Shown: piece by piece, positions 39,352-49,903 of the stretch
Layout of the letters: the number at the start of each line of letters is the position of its first letter
How positions within the stretch are numbered: the first letter of the stretch is position 1
Assembly: GCF_036327755.1 (NCBI RefSeq)
Contig: NZ_CP109596.1
Coordinates: 2,294,001 to 2,358,000, forward strand
Source: Nocardia sp. NBC_01503
GTDB lineage: Bacteria > Actinomycetota > Actinomycetes > Mycobacteriales > Mycobacteriaceae
DNA: 64,000 nucleotides
Reading direction: 5' to 3'
Position numbers and translations under genes: made by a program
The notes under the pieces: generated by a model
Seen by the model: the letters and a program-made list of their open reading frames with translations, nothing else
Database searches by the model: none
Told to the model about the DNA's origin: nothing

Positions 39352-40961
39352 CTGCCCTCGACCGTCCAGCAGAATCGGACATCGTGGCAACCGCAACGAG
39401 CGACACCCCGCACGACGAATCGGCAGCCCTCGAGGCCATGCCGGAGACCGGAGCCGCACAGCCGGTTCCGGCCCCGCCCGCCGCTCAGCAGGGCTGGCGG
39501 CGGGCTGCGGCGCGGATCGAACAGCGCATCGGCGCGGCCACTCTGGCCTTCCTGTTGCTGGCCGGTGTGTTCGGCGCGGTGTGGTCGGTGGTGACGCCCC
39601 CGTTCTGGGGTCATGACGAGATCACCCAGTTCGGGCGGGCCTATCAGGTGGCGCACGGCGGATTCACGCCGGAGAAGATCCATGACGATCGCGGACCCGC
39701 CTGGGGCGGGCAGGTGCCGGTCACCATCAACGCGCTCTCCGGGTACGCCTTCGACGACTACAACAGCAAGCGCGATGAGCCGGACCCCATGATCGAGGAC
39801 CCGCACGCCTATGACGTGCTGGGCGGGCTGCCGGTGTCGAAGCAGACCTCGCAGGTGTGGTTCACCAATACCGCCGCGTACTCCCCCGTCCCGTATCTGC
39901 CTGCCGCGGCGGGCATTCGGCTGGCCGAGGCCCTGGATCTGAATGTCGGCGGGATGGTGCTGGCGACCCGCTGGGCCGGGCTGCTGGCCTATCTGCTGAT
40001 CGTCGGATTCGCCATGCGCGCGCTGCGCGGCCGTCGGGTGCAGTGGCTGGCGCTGACCGTAGCGGTGCTGCCGATCGCGGTCTTCCAGGCCGGGACCGTC
40101 ACCGCCGATACGGTGACCAACGCACTGGCACTGGCGGTTTCGGCGCTCATCGTGAAGAGCCTGTTCCTGGGACAGCGGCTGTCCCGGCCGGAAACCGTTG
40201 TGGCGCTTGCCGCGACGATCCTGCTGCCGATCTGCAAGCCCACCTATGTGCTGCTGGCCATGCTCACCGTGCTGATTCCGGCGCAGCGCCTGGGCTTCGG
40301 CGGCACCGAACGCCCGGCGCTCTGGCAGCGCGCGCTGCCGTGGGCCGCGGCGGCCCTCGGCGGGGTGTCGTTCGCGGTGTGGATGAAGATCGCCGCGCCG
40401 ACCGGCGACGGTATGAGCCTGATGCGCGGCAAGGACCAGTGGGGTTCGGTGCGTCCCGGCGATCAGCTGAAGGAAATCCTCAGTGACCCCGGGCATTTCG
40501 TGAGCGTCTTCGGCGACAGCATCGCGCGCCGCGACGAGCGCTGGTTCACCCAGTTCTTCGGTGAACTCGGCTTCGCCTACATCGATGTCCCGGCCCTGAC
40601 CATCTGCGCCAGCCTGCTGGCCTTCGCGGTGAGCGTCGGCATCGCGGACCGCATGGTCGGCGACCGCCTGCGCACCTGGCTGGTCCTGCTCACCATGCTG
40701 GCCAGCGTCGCCATGATCTACGTGACCCTGTACATGTCCTTCACCCCCGTCGGCTACTTCATCATCGACGGCGTCCAGGGCCGCTACTTCGTCCCCCTGG
40801 CACTGCTGACCCTCGCGGTCTTCCTCCGCTGGATGCCCTTGCGCCTCACCGGAACCGACGGCCGCACGCCCACCCGCGCCCCGGCGATCGTCATTGTCGT
40901 TGCCGCCGCCGTCGCCCTGACGGCAGCCGTGGTCAAGTACTCCACGCTCGTCTGGGGCTGA
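39348..40961 (+). CDS. Multi-span membrane protein, DUF2142/GT-C-like
   Basis: A 537-residue integral membrane protein with a soluble N-terminus of about 60 residues and some ten to eleven helices. The first extracytoplasmic loop begins TPPFWGHDEITQFGRAYQ, with the acidic HDE motif in the position where GT-C transferases bind metal and lipid-phosphate sugar; the family is DUF2142. Coupled by ATGA to the GtrB-like gene and next to a GtrA gene, it is the likely transferase that puts the polyprenyl-linked sugar on a cell-wall acceptor. This is inference from topology and context. Confidence 0.8.
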   Translation: MTALDRPAESDIVATATSDTPHDESAALEAMPETGAAQPVPAPPAAQQGWRRAAARIEQRIGAATLAFLLLAGVFGAVWSVVTPPFWGHDEITQFGRAYQVAHGGFTPEKIHDDRGPAWGGQVPVTINALSGYAFDDYNSKRDEPDPMIEDPHAYDVLGGLPVSKQTSQVWFTNTAAYSPVPYLPAAAGIRLAEALDLNVGGMVLATRWAGLLAYLLIVGFAMRALRGRRVQWLALTVAVLPIAVFQAGTVTADTVTNALALAVSALIVKSLFLGQRLSRPETVVALAATILLPICKPTYVLLAMLTVLIPAQRLGFGGTERPALWQRALPWAAAALGGVSFAVWMKIAAPTGDGMSLMRGKDQWGSVRPGDQLKEILSDPGHFVSVFGDSIARRDERWFTQFFGELGFAYIDVPALTICASLLAFAVSVGIADRMVGDRLRTWLVLLTMLASVAMIYVTLYMSFTPVGYFIIDGVQGRYFVPLALLTLAVFLRWMPLRLTGTDGRTPTRAPAIVIVVAAAVALTAAVVKYSTLVWG

Positions 40962-41001
40962 CCCTTTCCGAAGGATCGGCCGAGATATCGTCGTGATTGG
41001 T

Positions 41002-41027
41002 CCGGACTCACCGCGGGGGGAGTCCGG
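41002..41027. terminator. Hairpin between convergent DUF2142 and rmlB
   Basis: CCGGACT (41002-41008) and AGTCCGG (41021-41027), seven-bp stem with a G-rich loop. It is weak but well placed between stops at 40961 and 41034. Confidence 0.45.
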
Positions 41028-41033
41028 TATGGG

Positions 41034-42476
<1,443 letters not shown>

Positions 42477-43184
42477 ATGCTGATGAGGAAATTCGCCGCC
42501 ACGTCGGCGCTGGTGATCGCTGCCATGGGTATCGCCGCCGGCACCGTTCACGCCGATCCCGCCCCGGCCGCCCAGCAGGGCACCCCGGTCTCCTACTACG
42601 TCAACCAGGAAGCCGGCACCCTGCTGCTGTCGGCCGCCGGTGGTGGCTCGCTGGACATCAATGACGGCAAGCTGGAGATCAAGGCCGCCGACGGCACCGT
42701 GATGGGTGGCGTGCCGCTCTCCGCTCAGATCGAGGACTTCGCCTTCCCGATCGCCGCGGAGATCAACGGCGATGTCGCGACCCTGAAGCCGGAAATCGAC
42801 GTCGAGCACGCCGTCTACCAGCCGATCGCGCTGCCGTACCAGGATCAGGCCAACTGGAAGAGCCCTTACGACCGTGAGAAGGACGCCTTCAACCGGATGA
42901 AGGACACCATCGGTCTGGCCGCCACCGCGTCGGGTCTGATCACCACCGTCCTCGGCGGCATCGTGGGCTGCGCCATCGGTTCCGTGGCCGGTGCGGCCAT
43001 CACCCTTCCGGTCGCCCTGGGCGGCGGCTCCGGTCCGATCGTCGGCTGCCTCCTCGGCGCCGCGGCGGGCGCGAGCCTGATCGGCATCGCCGGCACCATC
43101 CTGATCACCGTGCCGGTCGCGATCGCCGCGGTCATCCAGTACACGATGACCAACAACGAGCCGTTCGTGGCCCCGGCCAAGTAA
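42477..43184 (+). CDS. Secreted protein with glycine-rich hydrophobic C-terminal half
   Basis: A 235-residue exported protein of a kind common in Nocardia. The signal peptide is residues 1-26 (MLMRKFAATSALVIAAMG ... VHADP). Residues about 35-115 are a beta-rich domain (LLLSAAGGGSLDINDGKLEI). Residues about 140-225 are almost entirely small and hydrophobic, with glycine repeats and two Cys (GGIVGCAIGSVAGAA ... VGCLLGAAAG), suggesting a membrane-embedded or pore-like hairpin. ATG 42477 or 42483 may start it; the ribosome binding site is weak. A strong terminator follows. Function unknown. Confidence 0.8.
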   Translation: MLMRKFAATSALVIAAMGIAAGTVHADPAPAAQQGTPVSYYVNQEAGTLLLSAAGGGSLDINDGKLEIKAADGTVMGGVPLSAQIEDFAFPIAAEINGDVATLKPEIDVEHAVYQPIALPYQDQANWKSPYDREKDAFNRMKDTIGLAATASGLITTVLGGIVGCAIGSVAGAAITLPVALGGGSGPIVGCLLGAAAGASLIGIAGTILITVPVAIAAVIQYTMTNNEPFVAPAK

Positions 43185-43206
43185 TCGACCGGTCCCACCA
43201 GAGAAT

Positions 43207-43240
43207 CCCCGCCCGGACCACCCGGGCGGGGATTTCTTTT
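43207..43240 (+). terminator. Rho-independent terminator
   Basis: Stem CCCCGCCCGG (43207-43216) and CCGGGCGGGG (43222-43231) followed by ATTTCTTTTT. It ends the secreted-protein transcript. Confidence 0.88.
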
Positions 43241-43313
43241 TGTACAGCCGCCACCGCCGACCGTGATCAGACGGCCCCGGCTGCGCTCATGCCCGCATGG
43301 TGGCCGCAGCACC

Positions 43314-44309
43314 TCATGCGGTCTGCGCGATCCGCGCGGATTCGATTCGGGCACGGACGAATTGGGCCACATGCGCGAGGGCGGCCCGGCTCTCGGGCAT
43401 GCTCGGGAAGATGGCCATGAAGGCGTGCACCTGCCCCCGCCAGATCTCCAGGGTGGCCGGTACGCCCGCCTGGGCGAGCCGGTGCGCCATGATCTCACTG
43501 TCCCGGCGCAGCACCTCGTCCTCGGCGACGATGAGCAGTGCGGGCGGCATACCGGCGAGCGGATTGTTGACCGGGGACAGCTGCGGATCCAGGTGACCGT
43601 TCACCTCGGCGCCGAGCTTGACCACCGCCTCCAACGCCGACAGCGGGATGAGCGGATCGCGGTGGTAGTTCGGGTGCGCGCGCTTCTCCGCGCAGTCCAG
43701 ATCCAGTGCGGGACACAGGCCGACGAGTCCGGCGGGCACCGGGAGTCCCATATCGCGGGCGCGCAGCGCGGTCGCGAAGGTCATATAGCCGCCCGCGGAG
43801 TCGCCGGCGAAGACGATGCGCGAGGCGGGTACGCCGTGCGAGAGCAGCCAGCGGTACGCGGTCAGGCAGTCGGAGACCGAACCGGCGATATCGGTCTGCG
43901 GCAGTTGCCGGTACTCCACACTCACCACCGGCATTCCGGTGCGGCGGGCGATGGCGGCCACCACGGGCCGGTGGGTGTCGAGTCCGCAGAGGAAGAAGCC
44001 GCCGCCGTGCATGTACATGACGACGCCGTCGCTCATCGAGCTGCGAGCCCCGGCGGGTCGCACGATTTCCATGCGGAAGCCGTTGAGCCGCACCTGCTCC
44101 CGTTCCACACCGCGGGGTGCGGGGCGCAGTCTGGCGAGCGCGTTGATGACACCGCTGACGATCGGCATGGCCCCTTCGCTGAGGGTCATGTACTCACCGG
44201 CGGGCCGAATCGTGCTGCGGCAGGCCACTTCGAGGGTGCGCGCGTAGACGCTCACACTGTCGGGGTTGATCACCGGAGCATCGGCATGGTCATTGCGGGT
44301 ACTCGCCAT
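43314..44309 (-). CDS. Alpha/beta hydrolase of the hormone-sensitive-lipase type
   Basis: A 331-residue esterase: the HGGGF oxyanion motif (about residue 98), the nucleophile elbow GDSAGGY, the acidic residue in VAEDEVL and His in GQVHAFM. This is the HSL/LipH-like family (PF07859), active on short to medium acyl esters. No signal peptide is present, so it is cytosolic. ATG 44309 is preferred over the longer frame, since GAGGTAGG lies upstream. It diverges from rmlA. Confidence 0.9.
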   Translation of the reverse strand: MASTRNDHADAPVINPDSVSVYARTLEVACRSTIRPAGEYMTLSEGAMPIVSGVINALARLRPAPRGVEREQVRLNGFRMEIVRPAGARSSMSDGVVMYMHGGGFFLCGLDTHRPVVAAIARRTGMPVVSVEYRQLPQTDIAGSVSDCLTAYRWLLSHGVPASRIVFAGDSAGGYMTFATALRARDMGLPVPAGLVGLCPALDLDCAEKRAHPNYHRDPLIPLSALEAVVKLGAEVNGHLDPQLSPVNNPLAGMPPALLIVAEDEVLRRDSEIMAHRLAQAGVPATLEIWRGQVHAFMAIFPSMPESRAALAHVAQFVRARIESARIAQTA

Positions 44310-44554
44310 TGCGCACCTACCTCGTTGTTGGCGCGCCGAGCCGTTCGTCCGGTGACCGAAGAAGGGCTCGGTTACCCGGCGCGGGAGAGTCGGCGCTGAC
44401 ATCTCACATAGCGTCGTTTCAGAACACCATGGGAACGTGACCTACGCAACAGATATCGCCGTATCGGTATGGCCGCAAACGGTTGTGATCGATTCGCCGT
44501 GCAGTCGGAACCTCCCCGCTCTCGTTCGCGATGGAACTGGCAGACTCTCGTGAC

Positions 44555-45427
44555 ATGCGTGGAATCATCCTGGCGGGCGGCACCGGGTCGCGTTTGCACC
44601 CGATCACGCGCGGGGTGAGCAAACAGCTTGTCCCCGTCTACGACAAACCGATGGTGTACTACCCGCTCTCGACGCTCATGCTGGCGGGAATCCGGGACAT
44701 CCTGGTCATCACCACCCCCGAGGACGTGGCGGCGTTCACCCGGCTGCTCGGTGACGGCAGCCAGTTCGGGATCAACCTCAGCTATGTGGTGCAGCCCGAG
44801 CCGGACGGACTGGCCCGCGCCTTCATCCTCGGCGCGAACCACATCGGGAACGATCCCGCCGCACTCGTACTGGGCGACAACATCTTCCACGGCCCCGGCC
44901 TCGGCACCAATCTGCGGCAGTACGCGCAGGTGGACGGCGGTGCGGTCTTCGCCTACCGGGTCTCGGATCCGACCGCGTACGGCGTGGTCGAATTCGCCGA
45001 CGGCAAGGCCATTTCCATCGAGGAGAAGCCCAAGGCGCCGCGCTCCAACTACGCGATCCCGGGACTGTACTTCTACGACAACGACGTCATCGAGATCGCG
45101 CGCGAGCTGAAGCCGTCCGATCGCGGTGAGTACGAGATCACCGATATCAATCGCGCCTACCTCGAACAGGGCCGATTGAATGTGGAGGTGCTGCGCCGCG
45201 GCACCGCCTGGCTGGACACCGGTACCTTCGATTCACTGCTCGATGCCGCCAACTACGTCCGTACCATCGAGGAGCGGCAGGGCCTGAAAATCGGGGTACC
45301 CGAGGAGGTGGCCTGGCGTATGGGTTTCATCGACGACGATCAATTGGCAGCGGCCGCCCGGCCGCTGGTGCGCTCCGGATACGGGGCCTACCTGCTGCGC
45401 CTGCTGGAACAGGGACGAGTGGACTGA
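44555..45427 (+). CDS. rmlA: Glucose-1-phosphate thymidylyltransferase
   Basis: A 290-residue nucleotidyltransferase, first enzyme of dTDP-L-rhamnose synthesis. It begins [16 protein letters not shown] (nucleotide loop), has [12 protein letters not shown], the metal/base residues in [17 protein letters not shown] and the end of the catalytic core at [16 protein letters not shown] 44555 coincides with the conserved N-terminus; ribosome binding site not evident. rmlC begins two bases after the stop, so the two are one operon. Confidence 0.96.
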   Translation: MRGIILAGGTGSRLHPITRGVSKQLVPVYDKPMVYYPLSTLMLAGIRDILVITTPEDVAAFTRLLGDGSQFGINLSYVVQPEPDGLARAFILGANHIGNDPAALVLGDNIFHGPGLGTNLRQYAQVDGGAVFAYRVSDPTAYGVVEFADGKAISIEEKPKAPRSNYAIPGLYFYDNDVIEIARELKPSDRGEYEITDINRAYLEQGRLNVEVLRRGTAWLDTGTFDSLLDAANYVRTIEERQGLKIGVPEEVAWRMGFIDDDQLAAAARPLVRSGYGAYLLRLLEQGRVD

Positions 45428-45429
45428 GC

Positions 45430-45996
45430 ATGCGGATTCGGGAAATGGCCATTCCGGGCGCCTGGGAATTCACCCCGGCTCTGCACGGTGATGAGCGCGG
45501 GGTCTTCGCCGAGACCTTCAAGTCCTCGGAGTTCGAGAAGATCGTGGGGCGGTCCTTCGAACTGCTGCAGGTCAATACCTCGACCTCGGCGGCCGGGGTG
45601 CTGCGCGGCATCCACTACACCGAGGATCCGCCGGGCCAGGCCAAGTATGTGACCTGTGTGCGCGGGGCGTTCCTGGATGTGGTGGTGGATCTGCGCGCCG
45701 GATCGCCGACCTTCGGACAGTGGGACAGCGTCGTCATCGACGATGTGGAGCGCAAGTCGGTATTCCTCGCCGAGGGGCTTGGTCACGCGCTGCTCGCGCT
45801 CGAGGACGATTCCACGGTCATCTACCTCTGCTCGCTGGAGTACTCGCCCGAATTCGACCGGGACCTGGACGCTTTCGATCCGGATCTGGGGATCGAATGG
45901 CCGGCGGTGGACCGTTACGGGAAGCCGTTGAGCTTCACGCGGTCACCGAAGGACGCCGCGGCACCGCGGCTGGCGGATCTCAAACTGCCGCACTGA
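45430..45996 (+). CDS. rmlC: dTDP-4-dehydrorhamnose 3,5-epimerase
   Basis: A 188-residue cupin epimerase, third enzyme of the pathway. The catalytic His is in LRGIHYTEDP (about residue 60), the Lys in GQAKYV, and Tyr in LEYSPEFD; RGVFAETF is the N-terminal signature. It is in an operon with rmlA. The last residues before the stop are followed at once by a hairpin repeat. The remaining enzyme rmlD must be elsewhere. Confidence 0.95.
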   Translation: MRIREMAIPGAWEFTPALHGDERGVFAETFKSSEFEKIVGRSFELLQVNTSTSAAGVLRGIHYTEDPPGQAKYVTCVRGAFLDVVVDLRAGSPTFGQWDSVVIDDVERKSVFLAEGLGHALLALEDDSTVIYLCSLEYSPEFDRDLDAFDPDLGIEWPAVDRYGKPLSFTRSPKDAAAPRLADLKLPH

Positions 45997-46000
45997 CTTC

Positions 46001-46063
46001 CCTCGTCATCCCGGCATGCTTTTGGGATGACGAAGGGGTGCACTGCGTAATCGCGGTGCACCC
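46001..46063. repeat. Dispersed hairpin repeat, copy C, plus terminator hairpin
   Basis: CTCGTCATCCC (46003-46013) and GGGATGACGAAGG (46024-46036) around GGCATGCTTTT form a variant of the repeat at 8511. Immediately after, GGGGTGCAC and GTGCACCCC (46034-46063) form a second stem that can terminate rmlC and the convergent MFS gene. Confidence 0.7.
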
Positions 46064-46125
46064 CAACGTTCTTCTTCAGTTCGGCCGTCGCCCGTGTGAG
46101 CGGCGGGCGCGGCCCGGCGTGATTG

Positions 46126-47592
46126 TCAGCCGACCAGCGCGACCTCCAGCTCCTGTTCGGCGTTCTTACGGGCCTTGCGCTTGGGCAGGTAGACCGTAAG
46201 GGCGACCAGCGCACCGACAATGGCGACACCGGCGGCGAATTGCAGTCCGGGACGGTAGTTGTCGAGTACGGCGGCGGGGCTGGTGTCGGTGTGCGATCCG
46301 GAGGAGATGATCGCGGTGGTCACCGCGAGCACGATGGCCGCACCGACCTGCATGGCGGTCTGCAGCACACCGGCCGCGAGACCCTGTTCGTCATCGTCGA
46401 TACCGCTGGTGGCCTGAATATTGATGGCGGGGAAGCCGACCCAGCCGATACCCACCAGCAGTACGGCGGGCAGCAGCACCGTCAGGTAGGCGGGGGCGGT
46501 GTCGATGCGCAGGTACATCAGGTAGCCGATGGCCATGACCACCATGGTGACCGCGATGATCGGGCCGGTGCCGAAGCGATCGACCAGCTTGTCCGAGACG
46601 AACGCGGAGGCGACCACCAGCAGACCGACCGGCAGCAGCGCCAGCGACAGCTTCAACGGCGACCAGCCGAGGGTGTCCTGCAGGTACAGCGTGGTGATGA
46701 ACTGCCAGCTGAAGAAGGAACCGGCGACCGCGATGATGGCCAGGCTGGCCCGCCACAGCGTGGGCTTCTTCAGAATGCCGAGGCGCACCAGGGGGTAGCG
46801 CACCCGCTTCTCGACCGCGACGAAACCGGCGAACAGCGCGGCGACCACGACGAACGAGATGATGGTGCGGGCCGAGGCCCAACCGGCCTCCGGGGCCGAG
46901 ACCACGGTGTAGACCAGCAGCAGCATGCCCGAGGTGGACAGCAGCGCGCCGAGCAGATCGTGACCGCCCTCTTCGGCGGGCCCGTCCTTGGGCACCAGGT
47001 AGAAGGCCGCGATCAGGGCCGCGATGGCGACCGGGAAGGGCAGCAGGAAGGTCCAGCGCCAGCCCAGGCCGGTCATGAGGCCGCCGAAGAGCAGGCCCAT
47101 GGAGTAGCCGCCCGCGCCGAACACGGTGTAGATGGATAGCGCCTTGTTACGGGCCGGGCCCTCGGCGAAATTCGTTGTGATGATGGAGAGTCCGGTCGGC
47201 GCGGTGAAGGCGGCGGCCAGGCCCTTGACGAATCGGGTGAGGATCAGCAGTGGCCCGGAGCTGACCAGTGCGCCCGCCAGGGAGGCCAGGGCGAAGACGG
47301 CCAGTGCGATCAGGAAGACCTTGCGGCGGCCGAGCAGATCGGCGGTGCGCCCGCCCAGCAGCAGCAGGCCGCCGTAGCCGAGGACGTATCCGCTGACCAG
47401 CCATTGCAGGGTGGAGGTGCCCAGGTCGAGTTCGGTGCCGATGGACGGGAGGGCGACGCCGATCATCGAAACGTCCAGGCCGTCGAGGAACAGCACGATG
47501 CACAGGGTGATGAGCATGCCCCAGAGCCGGAGCGTCCACTGCGTGGAGTCTGCCGCGGTGCTCACTGCGGGGCGTAGGTCTGTGGAAGTCAC
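46126..47592 (-). CDS. MFS drug exporter, DHA2 (14-helix) family
   Basis: A 488-residue permease with about 14 helices. Motif D1 LDGLDVSMIGVALPSIG in helix 1 and motif A GRTADLLGRRKVF between helices 2 and 3 mark the EmrB/QacA group; motif C (ASLAGALVSSG... GLAAAFTAPTGLSII) follows. The start is GTG 47592 with no ribosome binding site; ATG 47619 in frame is an alternative. It diverges from a MarR gene (47671), the usual partner repressor. The substrates are probably amphipathic cations or antibiotics. Confidence 0.92.
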   Translation of the reverse strand: MTSTDLRPAVSTAADSTQWTLRLWGMLITLCIVLFLDGLDVSMIGVALPSIGTELDLGTSTLQWLVSGYVLGYGGLLLLGGRTADLLGRRKVFLIALAVFALASLAGALVSSGPLLILTRFVKGLAAAFTAPTGLSIITTNFAEGPARNKALSIYTVFGAGGYSMGLLFGGLMTGLGWRWTFLLPFPVAIAALIAAFYLVPKDGPAEEGGHDLLGALLSTSGMLLLVYTVVSAPEAGWASARTIISFVVVAALFAGFVAVEKRVRYPLVRLGILKKPTLWRASLAIIAVAGSFFSWQFITTLYLQDTLGWSPLKLSLALLPVGLLVVASAFVSDKLVDRFGTGPIIAVTMVVMAIGYLMYLRIDTAPAYLTVLLPAVLLVGIGWVGFPAINIQATSGIDDDEQGLAAGVLQTAMQVGAAIVLAVTTAIISSGSHTDTSPAAVLDNYRPGLQFAAGVAIVGALVALTVYLPKRKARKNAEQELEVALVG

Positions 47593-47670
47593 GAGAGAGG
47601 ACAGTACATGCGCACGCATAAGTTGTCTACACATTAAATGCGGTTGCATGGGTTGCGCGGGCGCACTAAG

Positions 47671-48081
47671 ATGGCGGCCATGCCGAAGCCGACAACGACT
47701 GTCGAACAGGTCGTTCCTGATGCCCTGGTGGCACAGTGGCGCGATCTGCTTGCCCGGCACGCGACGACCTCCTGCGCCCTCGAGAAGGAACTGCAAGGCC
47801 GCCACCACCTCGGGCTCAGTGAATTCGAAACCCTCGACCGACTCATGGACGCCGGTGTCGAGAGCTACAAAATGGCCGATCTGGCCCATGACATCCATTT
47901 GAGTCAGAGCGCGCTCTCGCGCGCGGTCGCGCGACTCGAACGCGATGGACTGGTCAGCCGCAGCCTCTGCGAACAGGATCGCCGCGCGATCTTCGTCTGC
48001 CTCACCGACAAGGGGCGCGAACTGCATCGCGAGGCCGCCCCCACCCACCGCGAGGTGCTGGAGCAGTCACTCAGCCAATAG
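47671..48081 (+). CDS. MarR-family repressor of the divergent MFS exporter
   Basis: A 136-residue winged-helix protein: LGLSEFETLDRL, the recognition region DIHLSQSALSRAVARLERDGLV (about residues 73-94, quoted in part) and wing SLCEQDRRAIFVCLTDKG. Two Cys in and near the wing (Cys98, Cys108 approximately) might give redox sensitivity as in OhrR-like proteins. The start is ATG 47671 or 47680. It is 78 bp from the MFS gene start, in the divergent arrangement of MarR-controlled pumps. Confidence 0.88.
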   Translation: MAAMPKPTTTVEQVVPDALVAQWRDLLARHATTSCALEKELQGRHHLGLSEFETLDRLMDAGVESYKMADLAHDIHLSQSALSRAVARLERDGLVSRSLCEQDRRAIFVCLTDKGRELHREAAPTHREVLEQSLSQ

Positions 48082-48102
48082 CCGCACGACGCCAATAGCA
48101 TT

Positions 48103-48131
48103 GCGGCGCGGCGGTTTTCCCGCCGCGCCGC
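48103..48131. terminator. Bidirectional terminator
   Basis: GCGGCGCGGCGG (48103-48114) and CCGCCGCGCCGC (48120-48131), a 12-bp stem between the convergent MarR and XRE genes. Confidence 0.65.
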
Positions 48132-48149
48132 CCTATGCGTCGAAGGTTG

Positions 48150-49022
48150 TCAGACCGTGGCGCGAATGGTCTCGATCATCGGGAGCGCATCCACCGCGAT
48201 GGCGGCCGCCGCCGCGAAGGCCTCGCGGTAGCGCTCCACATCGTGTTCCTTGTCCAGATAGGACGCGCCGGTGAGCGCCTCCACGTAGACAACCGGCGGT
48301 TCGGTCTGTTCGTTTGCGGCGGAAGGGAATTCGAGCAGCACGAAGCGCCCGGCATCCATACCGTGGTGATATCCGCAGTCCGCGGGCAGCAGGCGCAGGC
48401 GCACATTCGACAGTTCACCGAATTTGCGCAGCTTGTCCAACTGCCCGATGGTCACCTCATCGCCGCCGATGCGATGCCAGAGCACCGCTTCGGAGATGAT
48501 CACATCGAGCCGTACCGGCGATTCCTCGCGGGTCAGCAGTGATTGCCGAGCGGTGCGGACCCGCACGCGGCGGTCCATCTGCTCGGCGGAGATACCCGGG
48601 TTCGCCCCCGCCAGCACCGCGCGCATATACGCCTCGGTCTGCAAAAGCCCTGGCACCAACTCGTTTTCGTAGGTGGTGAGCCGCGCCGCGGCCTCCTCCA
48701 ACCCGATATAGACCTCGTACCCCTCGTCGATCACATCGCCGTACTCGGTCCACCAGCCACGCGCCTTGGTCTCCCGGGCCAGGGCGGTGAGCGGTTCGAT
48801 GGCCTCCTCGGGCGCCCCGTAGATGCGGCACATGGCCTCGACATCGAGGCTGCGCAGTGAGGTCTGCCCGGTTTCGATGCGCCAGATCTTGGCTTCGGAC
48901 CATTCCAGCCGCTGCGCTGCCACCCGGGTCGTCATCCGGGCGCGATTGCGCAGGTCGCGCAGGTGACGGCCGAGTTGCCGCCGCGGCATGGTGGATCCGG
49001 TGATCCCCTGCGGTAGTGCCAT
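48150..49022 (-). CDS. XRE-type regulator with DUF5753 domain
   Basis: A 290-residue protein of the large actinomycete BldB/WhiJ-associated class: an N-terminal HTH (RDLRNRARMTTRVAAQRLEW ... IETGQ, about residues 22-55) and the C-terminal DUF5753 domain starting near LTTYENELVPGLLQTEAYMRA. Such genes usually sit next to a small DUF397 gene, which is not seen here. The palindrome ATTGTTGCACAAT (49051-49063) is 29 bp upstream and may be its operator. It follows the DUF4282 gene by 40 bp on the same strand. Confidence 0.92.
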   Translation of the reverse strand: MALPQGITGSTMPRRQLGRHLRDLRNRARMTTRVAAQRLEWSEAKIWRIETGQTSLRSLDVEAMCRIYGAPEEAIEPLTALARETKARGWWTEYGDVIDEGYEVYIGLEEAAARLTTYENELVPGLLQTEAYMRAVLAGANPGISAEQMDRRVRVRTARQSLLTREESPVRLDVIISEAVLWHRIGGDEVTIGQLDKLRKFGELSNVRLRLLPADCGYHHGMDAGRFVLLEFPSAANEQTEPPVVYVEALTGASYLDKEHDVERYREAFAAAAAIAVDALPMIETIRATV

Positions 49023-49062
49023 CCCTCCCCCTTACGAGTCTTGCGCTCGCATTGTTGCACAA

Positions 49063-49647
49063 TTACCTGCGCTGTGACCGCCTCCCGAAGCGCCAGAACT
49101 GCACGGCGCGAACGTCTTCCGACAATTGATTGACCGGTTCGGCCACATCCGAGAGCGCCTGGAACAAATCGTCACCCATCTCGGCGATGTGCTCCACCCG
49201 GCTTGCCAGTCGCGAGGCATTGAGCACGAACTCGAGCAGCAGGCGCACCACCGCCGCGATGGTGAGCGCCAGCGGGATGGCGAAGACGACCGCGAACACC
49301 ACACCCAGCCAGGCCGAAACCCGCCACAGCCCTACGGTTCCCACGATCGGAATCGCGAAAGCGCCTGCCAGGCCCAGTAGATACGCCAGTGGCAGCAGGG
49401 TGCGGGTGGCGGCGCGGTGGAACTGCACATCCAGCAGCGCCTTGGCCGCGTCCACACTCCAGGAGCCGAAAGCGCTTGGGCTGGCGAAGGGTTCGACCGA
49501 CTCCTCCTCGGCGGCGGCCTCCTGCTCCAGCCTGCGGGTCATCCGCCGGGTCGCGGAGTCCTTGAAGGCGGCCCACCGTCCGATCTCGAACTCCTCGACC
49601 TCCAGCTCGTCGAGTTCGGCCGTCTTCCCGTTCGATTGGTCGGCCAT
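49063..49647 (-). CDS. DUF4282-like membrane protein
   Basis: A 194-residue protein with an acidic N-terminus (ELDELEVEEFEIGRW), then the domain start WSVDAAKALLDVQFHRAATRTLLPLAY and two closely spaced helices (about residues 88-108 and 112-135), ending in a basic tail. The placement FD.x.F.....P.iY is typical of DUF4282. Function unknown. It is upstream of the XRE gene on the same strand. In the 256-bp gap to 49903 I see no gene; the region is moderately A/T-rich near 49720-49750 and may hold divergent promoters. Confidence 0.75.
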   Translation of the reverse strand: MADQSNGKTAELDELEVEEFEIGRWAAFKDSATRRMTRRLEQEAAAEEESVEPFASPSAFGSWSVDAAKALLDVQFHRAATRTLLPLAYLLGLAGAFAIPIVGTVGLWRVSAWLGVVFAVVFAIPLALTIAAVVRLLLEFVLNASRLASRVEHIAEMGDDLFQALSDVAEPVNQLSEDVRAVQFWRFGRRSQRR

Positions 49648-49903
49648 GCCGTCGATCTCCTCTCCCGCAGATCTTTTCGACCCTGCGAAGTCTCATCGCA
49701 ATCCCCGCGCCGGGACAGATCGAAACAATGTGTTCTAGAACACTTCGGTGCGCGGACGGTACGAATCGGGGTCGCGCCGCCGATAGCTCCCTTGACGCTG
49801 TCTTCGCAGGCAGTAGGCCCCTCCCCCGACTCTGTCGCCGATGTGACACAGGCACTGGTGTGCCAGTTACAACGACAAGGCGTCTCTTTTGGAGGGAAAA
49901 ACC

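Noticed and set aside
46126..48048. 640-codon start for the MFS transporter
   Set aside because: The extra N-terminal 150 residues are antisense to the MarR gene; the transporter fold begins after GTG 47592.
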